A DNA stretch of 64,000 nt from Morchella semilibera. Taxonomy: Eukaryota > Ascomycota > Pezizomycetes > Pezizales > Morchellaceae. The translations under genes and the position numbers were made by a program. Of this stretch, positions 9,873 to 22,100 are shown piece after piece (within the stretch, counting starts at the first letter, position 1; the number at the start of each line of letters is the position of its first letter). The notes beneath the pieces were generated by a model, which saw only the letters and a list, made by a program, of their open reading frames with translations, was not told the origin of the DNA and made no database searches. The DNA lies in the NCBI GenBank assembly GCA_009192285.1, contig WBVU01000011.1, positions 1,918,668 through 1,982,667 on the forward strand. Reading direction: 5' to 3'.

Positions 9873-12583
9873 TGTGGTTCAAGGGGTGGCTGGCTAGTTG
9901 CGTGTGTGTGTGGGGAAACTCTGTGGAGTTCCGGTCGATGGTGCCCCTCTTCCTACTGTTTAAAATCTTCTCTGGCCATTTCTCCCCTGTTCGTTTCATT
10001 GCTTTGATCTGCCGGCTATTTTCTGCCCATTTATTCCCCTTTTTATCTTTTTATTCTTTCTTTGTCTGGCGGGCGAGTATATATACCCATTAGCTATTAT
10101 ATTAATCTATACTGATATGCGGCACCCCGAGTATTGCTAATTTCTAATGACCAGGAGGGCAGGTTGGTGCGTACATGTATGTAGTTTTAGTAGTTTCAGT
10201 AGTTACATGGGGAAAGGGGTAAAAAGTAGCTCTAATCAAGTAGTATGTAGCTAGCTGGGCGAATTCAAGTCATGGATTCTCACTCGGGTGTGGTCTGGAA
10301 CGGACCCGCTTTTTTTGTTTGGTTCCGTACTTGTGGTGGGTGGTTTGTGGGCTTGGAGTGGGTGGGGGGGTTACATGGGCATGTACGTACGTACGTAGGC
10401 GGCGGTGGTGGTCGTCAACTGTTACAGGTGGGTGCTACCTCCGGGGCGCTTAAACCGGGTAACGCCCCAGCGCAGTACTGTTCTATAGCTACTCTATCTT
10501 AGAAAGAGCTCGTCGAGGCATCAGATCTAGAGCGCTTGACAGTGTTGCTAGTTTTACGTACACGTAGTTACATGTAGTTACCACAGCAGCGCGCCATCAT
10601 AAAACACAACAACGGAGCCCCCCAGCTGGACTGTGTGTGTGGATGTGTACATGTTCTACCCCTTGCTTTAGGGGTGGGTGTTGGGGTGGGTGGGTGTGGT
10701 GTAGTGTAGATGTGCTGCGCCGGTGACCGGCTGGTTTGCTTGCTTGCTAGTGGGTAGGTAGGTGTTGGCGGGGGTGAGGGCGGGGTGAGGGCGGGGTGAG
10801 GCGTTCATGGCCAGTATAACCCAAGACCGACAACCTGTACCAGCGACTCCCCTCCCGGGGCCTGGGCAGTAACCGATGGATATTAGACCGGAATATGGGC
10901 TTCCAACCGGTGAATTGATGTCCAGCATGCAGTAACAAGCGCCTGGATGCTCGTTCTAGCTCTGTTACCCAGCTGGGACTGTGGTATGTATACAGCCAGG
11001 CTCACGGAACGGCTAGCTTCCATGAACGGACGGCCCCGCTCCTAGATACGGAAAATGCTCTTGTGGTGTCTTGACACTGGTGGGTGCCGTCACAGGACAT
11101 CACTCGTGCCAAGCCCGGGTTCTGGCCTCCGACCCGTTGCCTGGCGCGCGGTGCGGTACTGGAGGGTGGTGGCTGGCCTGGGGGGTCTTTGGACCGGTGG
11201 TTCGTAGCAGTGTACCATAGAGGCTCAATATACCACACGGTAATAAACACCACCATTCTGACAGATCCAGGCGGGCCAAGAACAGGGTCTCAATAGTCCG
11301 TGACGTCGCCCTGATATTGGTATACATTGATAACAGCGCGGTAGCCATTCCCCGGTAAGAATCAAACCAGAGCACACAACCGCCGCACCGCCCTTAACGT
11401 CCATATCTAACCGCTAGACCGTACCCTCACAGCACCTAGAAGATCAGTGCCAGGCCACTCGACCAATCCCTACTATGATCCCCCAACCCTCGTCTTCGTT
11501 ACAGCTGGCCAGTTATCTACTCGCAATAAGTGACAACGTGAGTGACGGTGGTTCCGATCGATAGCTAGATCCTCCTCGGCCGCCGCCGCCACCTAGAAAC
11601 CCAGGCAAGTGGCAACAAGATACCTCTTACTTGGCTGGCATGCACCATTCCAGCCACAACAAAGTCAACCCCCCACGAGAACCGTCATGTCAATGATAAT
11701 CACCTAGTCACTCGAGCACCACACGGACTAGTTAACTACGCATACATGCACTTGCCACCGAGAAACATCTACCATAGCTACAAAACGCAAAGAGGGGCGG
11801 CCGGCCATATATGGTTGTTTAGAGTAGAGTGGCGGGCCCCCACATCTCGTGTAGCCAGGACGCCAAGTCCGCCGCCCCCGACCTATCTACCCCGCGGCTG
11901 AAATAGGTATAGACAGGATCGCCGAGACCCCGGCCCGTGCATTGCAAAAGGCCCTGTGCAGACATTTCAGGGACATCAGATATAGAACCTTAGCTACGCC
12001 GGTATATCTAATTCACAGTGGCATCGTTACGACGGCAGGAGGGATGTGTGTAAAGCCTGGGGGTTGGGATGGCAATCGTTGGTGATTGTCTTGTCACTGA
12101 TTATGTAGTTATCTCCAAAGGAGACACAATGAATCCCAAACCACCAATGCAATGTTAAGAAATAACAATCCCAAACCACCACCGGCCTGTGTCGAGTGAT
12201 TTTCCATGATTAAGTTGACTTACACCCGAAACCCACCAGCCCAGATACATGGACGACTATCATCCCCGGTACTCCCCAGTACATACCCTTTACAAGCATA
12301 AAATAGTTTTCGATTCTTTGCAAAACAAAACAAGATTATACACCAGTACAGATCCCTCCTCTGCGGGAATCGCCGCCCCAGCCACCAGATGCGGCGGCGG
12401 TGTCAACACACAGCGGCGACACCACGCCAAGACCCTCAAAAAAAAGCGGGGAGCGCCCCATTTACAATTGGGGGTGGTTGGTTGGATGATATGCAGGTAT
12501 GTACATATGTAGATCCCCCTTTTCTCTGCTTCACCCCCCCCCCATCATCCCGTGCGCGGTGTTAGCTGAGATGTAAAGTAAAG
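9873..12583. other. gene-free stretch
   Basis: No gene is supported. It holds scattered GTACATGTA-type words (near 10168, 10380 and 10560), short GGGTG tandems near 10680-10800, and a tRNA-like A/B-box pair on the minus strand listed separately. Open frames are short and overlap in several frames. Confidence 0.5.
11358..11421 (-). repeat. tRNA-like A-box/B-box pair, possible SINE head
   Basis: On the minus strand CGGTCTAGCGG (11421-11411) resembles an RNA polymerase III A box, and GGTTTGATTCT (11368-11358) resembles a B box, at a tRNA-like spacing. The flanks do not form a 7-bp acceptor stem and the T-arm stem is poor, so this is not a working tRNA. A degraded tRNA gene or a SINE head are the two readings. 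Confidence 0.35.
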
Positions 12584-12753
12584 TACAGTCGTTCACAGGG
12601 TTTTGACGAACACAGGGTTTTGGCGAATCTCCCTGTAGCAACGCCATAGCAACGCCTAAACTGGCGAATTTGTCTAATAATAACGGTTTTTATTGGCCCC
12701 AACCCCCTGTTCGCCAAAACCCTGTGTTCGCCAAAACCCTGTGAACGACTGTA
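12584..12753. mobile_element. foldback/MITE-like element with 44-bp inverted repeats, TA at both ends
   Basis: The left arm 12584-12627 and right arm 12710-12753 are inverted copies of 44 bp with one mismatch. Both ends read TA-CAGTCG, so a TA target duplication is likely, which with the CAGTCG terminus points to the Tc1/mariner/pogo superfamily. Each arm contains a tandem of ACAGGGTTTTGGCGA (one base altered in the left arm). The 82-bp centre has no coding capacity. A non-autonomous element mobilised in trans is inferred. The near-identity of the arms suggests a fairly recent insertion. Confidence 0.85.
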
Positions 12754-14431
12754 CTCTGTAACATACATGTAGGTACATGTACTTCGCGGCACACTATCTT
12801 CAAGATAACTACATACAAGCCATGATTCGTCCCAGGCGTGTGTTGTTGGTTCCGCGTGCGTGTTCAGGCCATGATTGGGGGGGGGGGGGCGATAATTGCC
12901 TGCATTTGGGAGCAGCGAAAACGTAAATCACCCCCCCCCCCCCACGTACTCTACTCGCGTGCACAGCTGAAATCAATTTGGTTCCTGGATTACTTAGCAG
13001 GTACATACAAGTGACGTAAGCGAGAAAACAATGTCTGTCGAAATACCTATGCAACGGGGGCCTACATAGATACTTCATATCTATGTATGTAGACCTCGGT
13101 GCCACAGACATGACGCGGGACTTTCTTAGTACACAACTACATAAGCCACTGTCGTCACTCTAGGATACCCACCGCACCACCCACACGTAGGTAACTATGT
13201 ACCTACAGATGAATTAATTGATCGCGAGGCACAGACAGCAACATCAACGGCACCTTGGCGATTCCAACGTGTGTGGTGGATGGAGGCTTGAGACCCCCAT
13301 CGTCATGAGGTAGAATAATTTCAGAGGATCTACCTTACCTGCTACTCTAGGCGCTAATGGTGCAGTGTAGCGAATCAGAAAATGCGGGGAAGCTTGTGTA
13401 GCATAGAGTGCTCGCTACATGCATCTACTTTTACTACTAATAGACGCGACATATCTACCCCTAGATTACCCCCCTGCCCAATCATCGCACGTCCAGTCCA
13501 AGACAAACAAGCAAACTGTCATACCTCTTTTTTTCTTTTCCTTTGGGGGGGGGGGGGGGGGCGGGGGGAAGGAGTTTAAAAAAAGCCACACGGAGGGTTA
13601 CAGAAAAGAAAAGAAAAAAAGAAAAAGAAGCTAGTTCGGGCGACTGGTCCGATGGGGGGGGGGGGTTTGGTTGACTGCTGCTGCTGTGCAGTGCCGGGGA
13701 GGTGTCTAGACAGTTGTAACGCAAGCAAGTGAGTGTGACAGTTGTAACATTTACAAAGTAGGTACATCCCAGAACTACCCATTCATGAGAGGGGGGGGGG
13801 GGACGGAAAGTCCATCCACTCATCATCATCACACCAGTTCAATCTCCGGGGGGGGAAACCTTCCGGGTGTTGACTCGACTCCTTTGTAACTCCTATGTAT
13901 GAACTACGTCGTGGAACGGAAGAGCTGGCACAGCATCTCGTAGGACGGCCGGCGCGGGAAGGTAAATCCTAAAGCATTTCCCAGATAACCACCCTCCACC
14001 CCCCCACCCACCACAACCACCGAAAGGGGATTTGGTACCTTCTTGGCATGATTCTTGGCAAATCCAAAAAAGGAAGTAAACAGACCGCACTTCTGCAATC
14101 GAGATTGAAGCGATGGCGTCCAGAAGCAGATTGCCGATAAATAAGTCTAGGAGTTTGGTCCGGAAAACATCATTGGCTGAACTCGAAACTCAATTCACAT
14201 TGCTGAGAGAGCCCGTAAAGAAATTCCGTTTACACGTTGACTTCTTGAAGTTACATCAAAAGTAACCGCTAACTAGATACATTACATTCACATTGCTCAT
14301 CCTATAAAAAAAAAAAACCTGCAGGAAAAATAAACCCAAGATACAAGAAGAAGAAAAAACAAAAGGGTTTCAGGCGAGTTCGATAAACCAAAAGAGAAAA
14401 AAAACAAGTGGTCTAAGATCAAAATCTAGCC
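12754..14431. other. gene-free stretch rich in G/C homopolymers
   Basis: Runs of 10 or more G or C occur near 12878, 12932, 13544, 13655 and 13791, unusually dense for fungal DNA. No gene is supported. The right end is the 3' flank of the hexose transporter. Confidence 0.5.
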
Positions 14432-16112
14432 TTAAGCACGGTCAATGTGGGCCGCCTCAGCAGCCTTGATGTCATTAGCGAATTCCTCCTTTCCGTGGTG
14501 AGCACCAAAGCTGGCCTCGGGCACGAAGCCGCGTGATTGCCAGGCCTTGTCAACCTTCTCGTACATCTGGTCAACATCCTCGAGGGAGAGACCCTTGGTC
14601 TCGTAGATCATAAGGTAGACGAAAGAGATACAGAGGAAGCAGCATCCACCCCAGACAAAGAACACCTTGGCTCCCATGTTGGCGTTACCTGGGCCACTGT
14701 CGACCATGTAGGGGGTGGCGAAACCGATGGCAAAGTTGAGAAGCCAGTTGGTGGCAGTGGTCATGGAAAGACACTTGGCACGGACCTTGAGAGGGAAGAT
14801 CTCTCCGGTAACGACCCAGGCGACGGGACCCCATGAGACGGCGAAGAAGAAGATGTAGAAGCAGACGAAGGCAATGAGAACCTTGTTTGCAACATCAGTG
14901 AAGACGGTGACACCAACAATAGCAACGATGAACTCGCAGACACACATTCCAATGGCTCCCATAAGAAGGAGACGACGGCGACCAAGCTTCTCAACAAGGT
15001 AAAGACCGGGGAGGGTAGAGATGACGTTGACCAAGTTGGTAATGAGACCAATCAAGAAGGCATTCTCGATACCAGAGTTCTTGAAGAATTGAGTTCCGTA
15101 GTAGAAGATAAAGTTGATACCAGTGAGCTGCTGAAGGGCCTGGAGACCACATCCGGTCAAGAGCCTCTTGAGCATCTTCTTGGAGAAGCAGTCTGCGTAG
15201 GTAGCCTGGCCAAGGGAGATCTCATACTCGTGAATAGCCTTGATCTCTGCGAGCTCATCGACAATGGCGGGGTGGTCAGGGGGGAGAGAACGGAGGCGGG
15301 ACATGGACCTTGCGGCTGCTTCGTAGTTATCACTCTTGATGAGGAAGCGGGGCGTCTCGGGGAGGATGAACATTCCGACAGCAAGGATGATGGCCCAGAT
15401 GAACTGGATGGCGAGAGGGATACGGTAAGAACCGGTGTCCGGGCGATTGTGGGTGCCCTGGTTGGCACAGGCAGCCAACAAGAGACCGATGGTGATGGCT
15501 AGTTGGTAAGAACCAACAATTGTTCCTCTGATCCACTTGGGTGAAGTCTCGGATTGGTACATGGGGACTTGAAAGGCTGTTAGTTCGCGATAAAGAAGCG
15601 TGTATCAAGAGTCTGAAAGAGCTCACCAAGGGCAGAAACGAGACCAACACCGTAACCAGCGAACAGACGACCAACAACCATGAGTGGGATAGCAGTAGAG
15701 GCAACCTGGAAGGCAACACCGATAGCGAAGACACCACAGGCAGCAATGAGACCCATACGACGACCCAGCCTGTCTCCAGCTGGGGAGGCAGTAAGAGCAC
15801 CTAAAATAAACTAGTTAGAGCAAGATCATATATTGAGTAACCTCAAGTAAAATGATTCAACATACCCAAGAAAGTACCAGCGGAAAGAATGGAAACGACC
15901 AATGAAGTCTGGGAAGAAGTCAAAGCCAAATTTCCCTCTGCATTGCGTTCGGTTGCAAACTGGTTCTGGAAGTAATCCATGGCCAGAATACCGTTGATAC
16001 TACCAGTATCATATCCAAAAAGAATACCTCCGAATGCCACGAAGATACCAATTAGAATGGCCGGTCCGGTCTTCCCCTCCTCGCCGGCGGGCTTTTTAAG
16101 CATGAAACCCAT
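14432..16112 (-). CDS. MFS hexose transporter (sugar porter family), 518 aa, 3 exons
   Basis: Exons 16112-15866, 15800-15627 and 15567-14432 join in phase to 518 residues, normal for the family. The sugar-porter marks are all present: GGILFGYDTG in helix 1, DRLGRRMG after helix 2, YQSETSPKWIRG, PETPRFL, the helix 7 block QQLTGINFIFYYGTQFF, KLGRRRLLLMG, EIFPLKVRAKCLSM and the terminal ETKGLSLEDVDQMYE. It resembles fungal monosaccharide/hexose-proton symporters (HXT, MstA and RCO-3 group). Both termini are cytosolic and it should act in the plasma membrane. Affinity cannot be read from sequence. Codon use is strongly biased to C-ending and optimal codons, hinting at high expression. A TATA-like stretch lies about 130 bases upstream on the gene strand. 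Confidence 0.95.
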
Positions 16113-19100
16113 CGTGTATGTAGCAGCGGTTGCGAGCTGGTTTGAATTGTCAAAAGAGAACTGTTAAGTTGGCTGATGTCCCCTCTTAAGGTTCTTGACG
16201 GGTTGGCTTGTGGGATGGTGATTCAAAGGAGGAAGGGAGAGAGGAATATATAATGATTTCGGACACCTTCTGACCGCCTACAAAAGAAATCACATCCATG
16301 GTCTGGCCGTGGAGCCCCGCATAATTTGTCTTACCCCCTGTTAGCTCTATGTCTTGGGACTAGAGTAGCAATTATGCGGAGAGCGCGTGATGGTCTCCCT
16401 TAGCTTGGGTGGGAGAATAATGCCTCCAGAGTAAGTAAGCTAAAGCAAAGGTATGTAAAGTACTGAAATGAGTGAGACCCTGCTTCACTTATTGCGGGGC
16501 CCCCGATATCTTCCACTCTCTCTCTACCTTACGCAAGCCCATGTCCATCTCCTATACCCGGAAAAAAAATTCATTGCTGATTTCCCAGCCGTCAGGATCG
16601 CAGGCTTACGGTGAGCTTGAAACCCAACTGGCTGACCTATTGTTTCACTACACGTGACTTTTAAGATTTTGGTTATTACAACGAAAGCAATCCTCGGCAT
16701 CTGAAATTTGGGACAGGGAGGCTGGTTTCTTGCCACAGTCCAGTCAGAGTAGTGCACCCAGGACGGCGTCTAGAGCTCTTTCTCACCTTGTGGGTGGACT
16801 GCATACCTGCCCGTTTGGAGAACCTCACGATGGCCCAAAATGGGTCTTCCACTCTGAAAGCAGAGAGAATTCGAGGGGCCATAGTGACAGAAGAAGAAGA
16901 AAAAAATCCCCCCAGACAAAATAAAACACACACACATACTCCTACATAGGGGAGTACACTGAAAATCCCGCGGCGGATCTTCGGTCAAAATAGCTCTAAA
17001 CATGCGGCACCACAACTATACAGACGCAAATATTATTATCCAGGTACGTCACTTCATTAGGGAACCATTTTACTTGCTAAGGCAGCTGCAGTGGTCTTAG
17101 TTGTTGGGTGGTCACATTAATATTGTGGCTTTTCCGTACCAAGCAAAAAAAAGCTTGTGATAGTAATTCCGCTCAGGTTGAGCTGCCGGAAAAATAACTA
17201 TGAAGCTATTAAATTCACTATTAAATACGTAGTACCAGGTACTAGTGGCGGGCTATGAATGTTGTTAATTTAGATATAAAAGTTCTACAACGTCTAGAGA
17301 AGGCGTTGTTGTTGGATTGCTTTCTCCACGATACTTCCCCTCAATTGCAATCGATCCCAGAAGTCCCCACAAAGTTTCTCTCTCCATGATTCTGGGAAAA
17401 CCTGGGAAAACCTGGGGAACGAAAATCAAACCAAATTCGCCACAAGTGCGCGCTGCGAAGATGGATTCATGAAGTGATGCATCAGCAGCAGCTCGCATGT
17501 GTTGATAGGCATGGCATGGGCATGGATACCGAGGCCGTAACCCTGTTCTGTCTTGTCGCACAGAAAGTCAAGAACCGCATTTCTCACCTGCAGCTAAGAG
17601 AAGGGAAGGTTCACTCGCACATCCACCAAGCCACCCCAGTGCAACCTGACGGGGGGGGAGGTTTTTCCTTGAAGGACTTTTCTCCGATGTTCGCTGCAAC
17701 CAACCAGCCAACCATGCCTGCTTCCTTTTTTATTTGCTTTTTCTGTTGCATCGGCTCCGATTTCCCTCGTGGCCGCAGTCGGTGGCTGCTCTTAGTTCCG
17801 TTCCCAACCTTTAAGCGCAGACGCTGTTTACTGTGGCGATATTTCGGCAGACTGGCGGGAAGGAAAAAAAAAAAAAAATCAATTTCCTGATATACCCTAT
17901 CTAAATAACGCCGCCACAAGATAGAAAAAGGGAAAAGCTAGGCCAAAAGGTGGCCCTGACTTGTAATGAAACAGACAAGATACATGACGATGTTAATTCG
18001 TTGTGCGGTCAAAGAGCAATCAAAAGAGCCGCATCATCAATCCCAATCCGATCGCCATTAACAGTCTCAATAACTTCGATCCCAGATCCTGAAACGGTGA
18101 GGCGAAATAACATTCAGAATATATCGCTGATACCAGCTATCAGGCAACTACAAGGCGAGACCCCCCCGGGCCCCCACAAAAAAAAAAAACCAGACGCCAA
18201 TCTTAGGCCATTTTTTAGGGGCACTTGTCATTGCCCCTTACTTGGGTTCTCCCCATACCCCAAATTATTCGCTATTAGATAACTTTTTTATGGTTATTCC
18301 GACCCCCTGTTTGCGGTCGCAGGGGTGTCCAAGACGCGCATTTCCCCGGCCGGCCGCAACACCGGTGTCGGCTCCACTTTTATCCGTTATAGTCAACGTG
18401 CCAGGGCCTCTGAAGTATGCATAGCCTATGTGCCCCGAAACACGCATACGCTACATGTAGACAGTAGCACTCACTTGACAGCAGAACAACTACATACATG
18501 TATTTAGCTAGTTGAAATCGAATTCGCATTAACGGATGAATTATTTATGGCTTACAACGATGTTTGTAAAGGGGTTCCCTGAAACCTACAGGCTACCGCG
18601 CGATATCAACGTTATCAAGCGGATATTTGACATTTTCAACCACCCGTACCACAAACTACAGATATCCGTGTACATAGTTCGTTTCGCTAAGTAGCTGCCT
18701 CGGTCGCCAAAATCGAAGAAATTAACATTTGCACTTGGAGCTTTAATTGTCCGCTTGATCTATTTCAGAGATTTGCACCTCAGAAGCGGGAGGTTAGCCA
18801 TTAGATTTCCGGCCGGCCGGATCCAAAAAAAGTCACTTCCTTTCGATCTCGCAGGCCAAGGAAAAAGAGGGAAAAAATGCAGTGATGGGGGGGGGGTACC
18901 TATTGGCACGATGGATGGGCGATGGTGGTCGGAGGTTTTGTTTTGTTTTCTCCCCGCATAGCCGCGTGCATATGCATGGCGCAAGAGGGCAAGCGAGAGT
19001 AGGTATGAACCCCACTGTTGTAAGAGCAGCGTAGCATCATGTATGTAGTAGCTCAAACATCTGCCACTCTGGAGTCTCCACAACTCCCCATAGAGTAGGT

Positions 19101-22100
19101 ATTTTCAACTCTAAAGGTTATCTCTGCTCACCAAGCGAAATGAGGGGTTAAGATGTCAGACTATCCAGGTATTGTTCTAAATATGCATGGATGATTAGTT
19201 ATACTATGTGGTATCGATATGAGGGGTAAAATAAAAAATCAAAGCGCGAGAGAGAGGCTCTAGATAGTAAGGAGGACATGGAGACGAGACCCAGGGTAAC
19301 GTCAAAGAAGCCAAGGATCCCGGCCGGCCGTTATCGGCACGTTTCTGGGCACTTTACAATCTATTTCACTGTGCGACACTCACTTTCAAAATTCTTGGCT
19401 CAGCAATGAGAGAGAGAGAAGAGAGAGAGAGAGAGATCTCGAGAGGTACCTAAGGAACAAGAAAAACGGCCCCTGGTAGATAGTAGAGTATGCATGTAAG
19501 TAGATAGATAGATGTAGGTACCTACACCCCCCAGTGCGTGTGTGTGTGTATGCACCCTATAATTTATTGTTTTATCAACAAGCGCCTACGGCATCAAACT
19601 TTTCTTTTTGTCAAATCTCTTGGACGACGTCTGATTCTTTTTCGCTGGCCATGGGATAAGGAGGAAGAAGAGGAGGCAAGCAGGCAAGGATCTGTCATTC
19701 GACGTTGGCATAAATCCTTACAGTATATATGCACTTACCTGATCATTAGTTAGTCTCTTGAGCAGAGTAAGATCTGGATCTGGAGCAAACGAGCGAAAAT
19801 GCGGGCGGTCCCCCCAACCAAGCAGGCTAATGCATAGTGCGGAGAAAGTTTTTTCCCCAGTCTGTACGGTATAGAGAGAGAAGTGGGTTCATGTAAATGG
19901 CTTACTGACTAGGACAACACTCCGCAACCGGCACCCTGTCCGGCGGTGACAAACTAGCGGATCAGTAGAGGGTGTAACCTACAATCCTGCAAATCCTCTC
20001 AACACCACACCCCAACCAAACCTCCACTATTCACCCCCCTTCCTCAACCTGTCTCGACTCAAATCAAACTATCGGTAGCGCAGAACAAATCTTTTTCGAT
20101 CATCGTAACACTTTTTTTTTCCCTCTTCTCCACGGCCTCCAAAGGGTCGGGATTCTCCACTCCTCTCCACATAAGAGGGAGGGAAGTAAAATTAAAAAAA
20201 ATATACCCGCCACTCTAGTACCCGAAATAACGTGTCTGCCGTGAACTATCCCCCCCTTCTCTTGCGGGGAGTTGGGGAAGCGCTATTTTCACTAATTTCT
20301 AAGCATAGGATTAGGGGCTCTATGTGACAGACTATGGAATTACTCTAATTTGCCGCCGCAAATGATTACCTATTCGAGACCGAATACAGCTCCCATACTC
20401 AAAAACAAAGGGAGGCAGGAGTTAGAACTTCGTGAGATTTCTCTGAAATCGAGGTCACCTGTCCGTCTTCCTTGGCAGCCTGTGAAGGGGCTGTGAAACA
20501 AATTTCATCTTACGAGGTAGAAACAATCCTCTATAATAGGACTAATTTATACCCATATCCAATTTTAGACTCGATCGTGCAACAACTTTCCCCACTTCTT
20601 TGGCTTCTTTGCCTGGGAGTTGCAGTAAGTACTCCAGATTTCACACTTCCCAGCGTCCAGGAAGCTGGTATGAGGGGAAATTCAGTAAACGGGTGGCATA
20701 ACATATAGCAGAACCTACGTTACCATGTATAGTGATTTTGGCAGGATCATAAGTTCTCCAGGTTGCTGGAATTCCAATGTTATGCTGTGGCAGGATATTC
20801 GCGCTGATACATATCCGTACTGTGATCATGAGTGCAGTTTACCCTGAGTATGTATGTTGCAGTTGCCTGGGTCCTAGGATTCATGACAGGTTGACAGATT
20901 GATGAATCTCCTGCCTATCTACCTGTGTTTGACCCAGAAATTGAGGAGCCGTGGGACTGGAAATGGCAGATCAATAATAGAGATGTCAGATGTTAGAGGT
21001 TTCATTATTTCCTTCTTCTTCGGAGGTTCTACCCAGGAAGGAGATGTATGCCCGCGGCCATATTCGTCGTGCATCACACTCTGTGACGTAAATCCGTAGG
21101 CGACATTTATTGATTGTAGCCAATTACCCTCGTGATAAAGTGTTGCTGTTGTTAGACTGAGAGTAGGACAGCCAACTCTTGGGCTTTATAGGACATTTCT
21201 ATATGTCGTCGAAACGCATATATACTCATATATCGGAGATCATTGCCAACGATATCGCTACCCGCACCCACGGAATAGCAGGCACTACTCACACGTTAGA
21301 TGAAGCTTTATAAGGCTAACCAATTGAATTTTTGAAGACGATGCTCCCGCAGGAAGATCACCCCCAAAACCATGTGGCCATGTCCGGAGATGTGTGCACC
21401 GAACCTGCTTGCACGTTATGGTTTCTTTTCCCTTTTCCGACCCGAGGCGCGCGGAGGGGGAATTTAAAGTTTAGGAGCGTGTAGTTTTCTCCGATCCCAG
21501 GTGCATGCGTGCCACGAGATCGTCTTAAGATGTGGAGAGGTTCTATATATTTGGATAGTTCAATCCGGATGTCTGGTTCGGAGTCAATGTTCAACTAGCA
21601 TGTTTACCGGAAGAGTTGCCGAATTAGGAAGGATACCCAGAAGGCCCAAAGTGCTCTGCATATATTTTGAGGTAATATGGGGTATATCTCTCCGATATTG
21701 CGAGTAGCTTTTCTAGGAAAACTGCATGTCGTGTGATATATTTAAGCTTTTTAAGCTTAGTTAATAGTTTCCGGACACTATAACCACCAAGCAATACGTA
21801 GGAATCTTATGTGAACTCCATACGGTCATATGCTATTCGGCCTCCATCTAATAACGAGAGGAAGTTACTTCTGTCGAATATAAGCCGTAGTATGGGTTAT
21901 TTTAACCTAGTTCCCTTCGTGCGCGATTGCTGCAAAGATGAGCTCAAATCGAGTGATATTAGGTGATGGAGCCAATCAGGGTTGGGCCAGTTGCTGTGGC
22001 AACCGGATTTGCTTTGAGGCTCCGTGCAAACGATAGTTTCACCAACATGCGCAGCTGCACTTGATCGATGGCCACCCGAACAGGAGAATGAGCCTTCGTT

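Noticed and set aside
11340-11440. Functional tRNA gene on the minus strand
   Set aside because: The acceptor stem and T-stem do not pair, although A and B boxes are recognisable.
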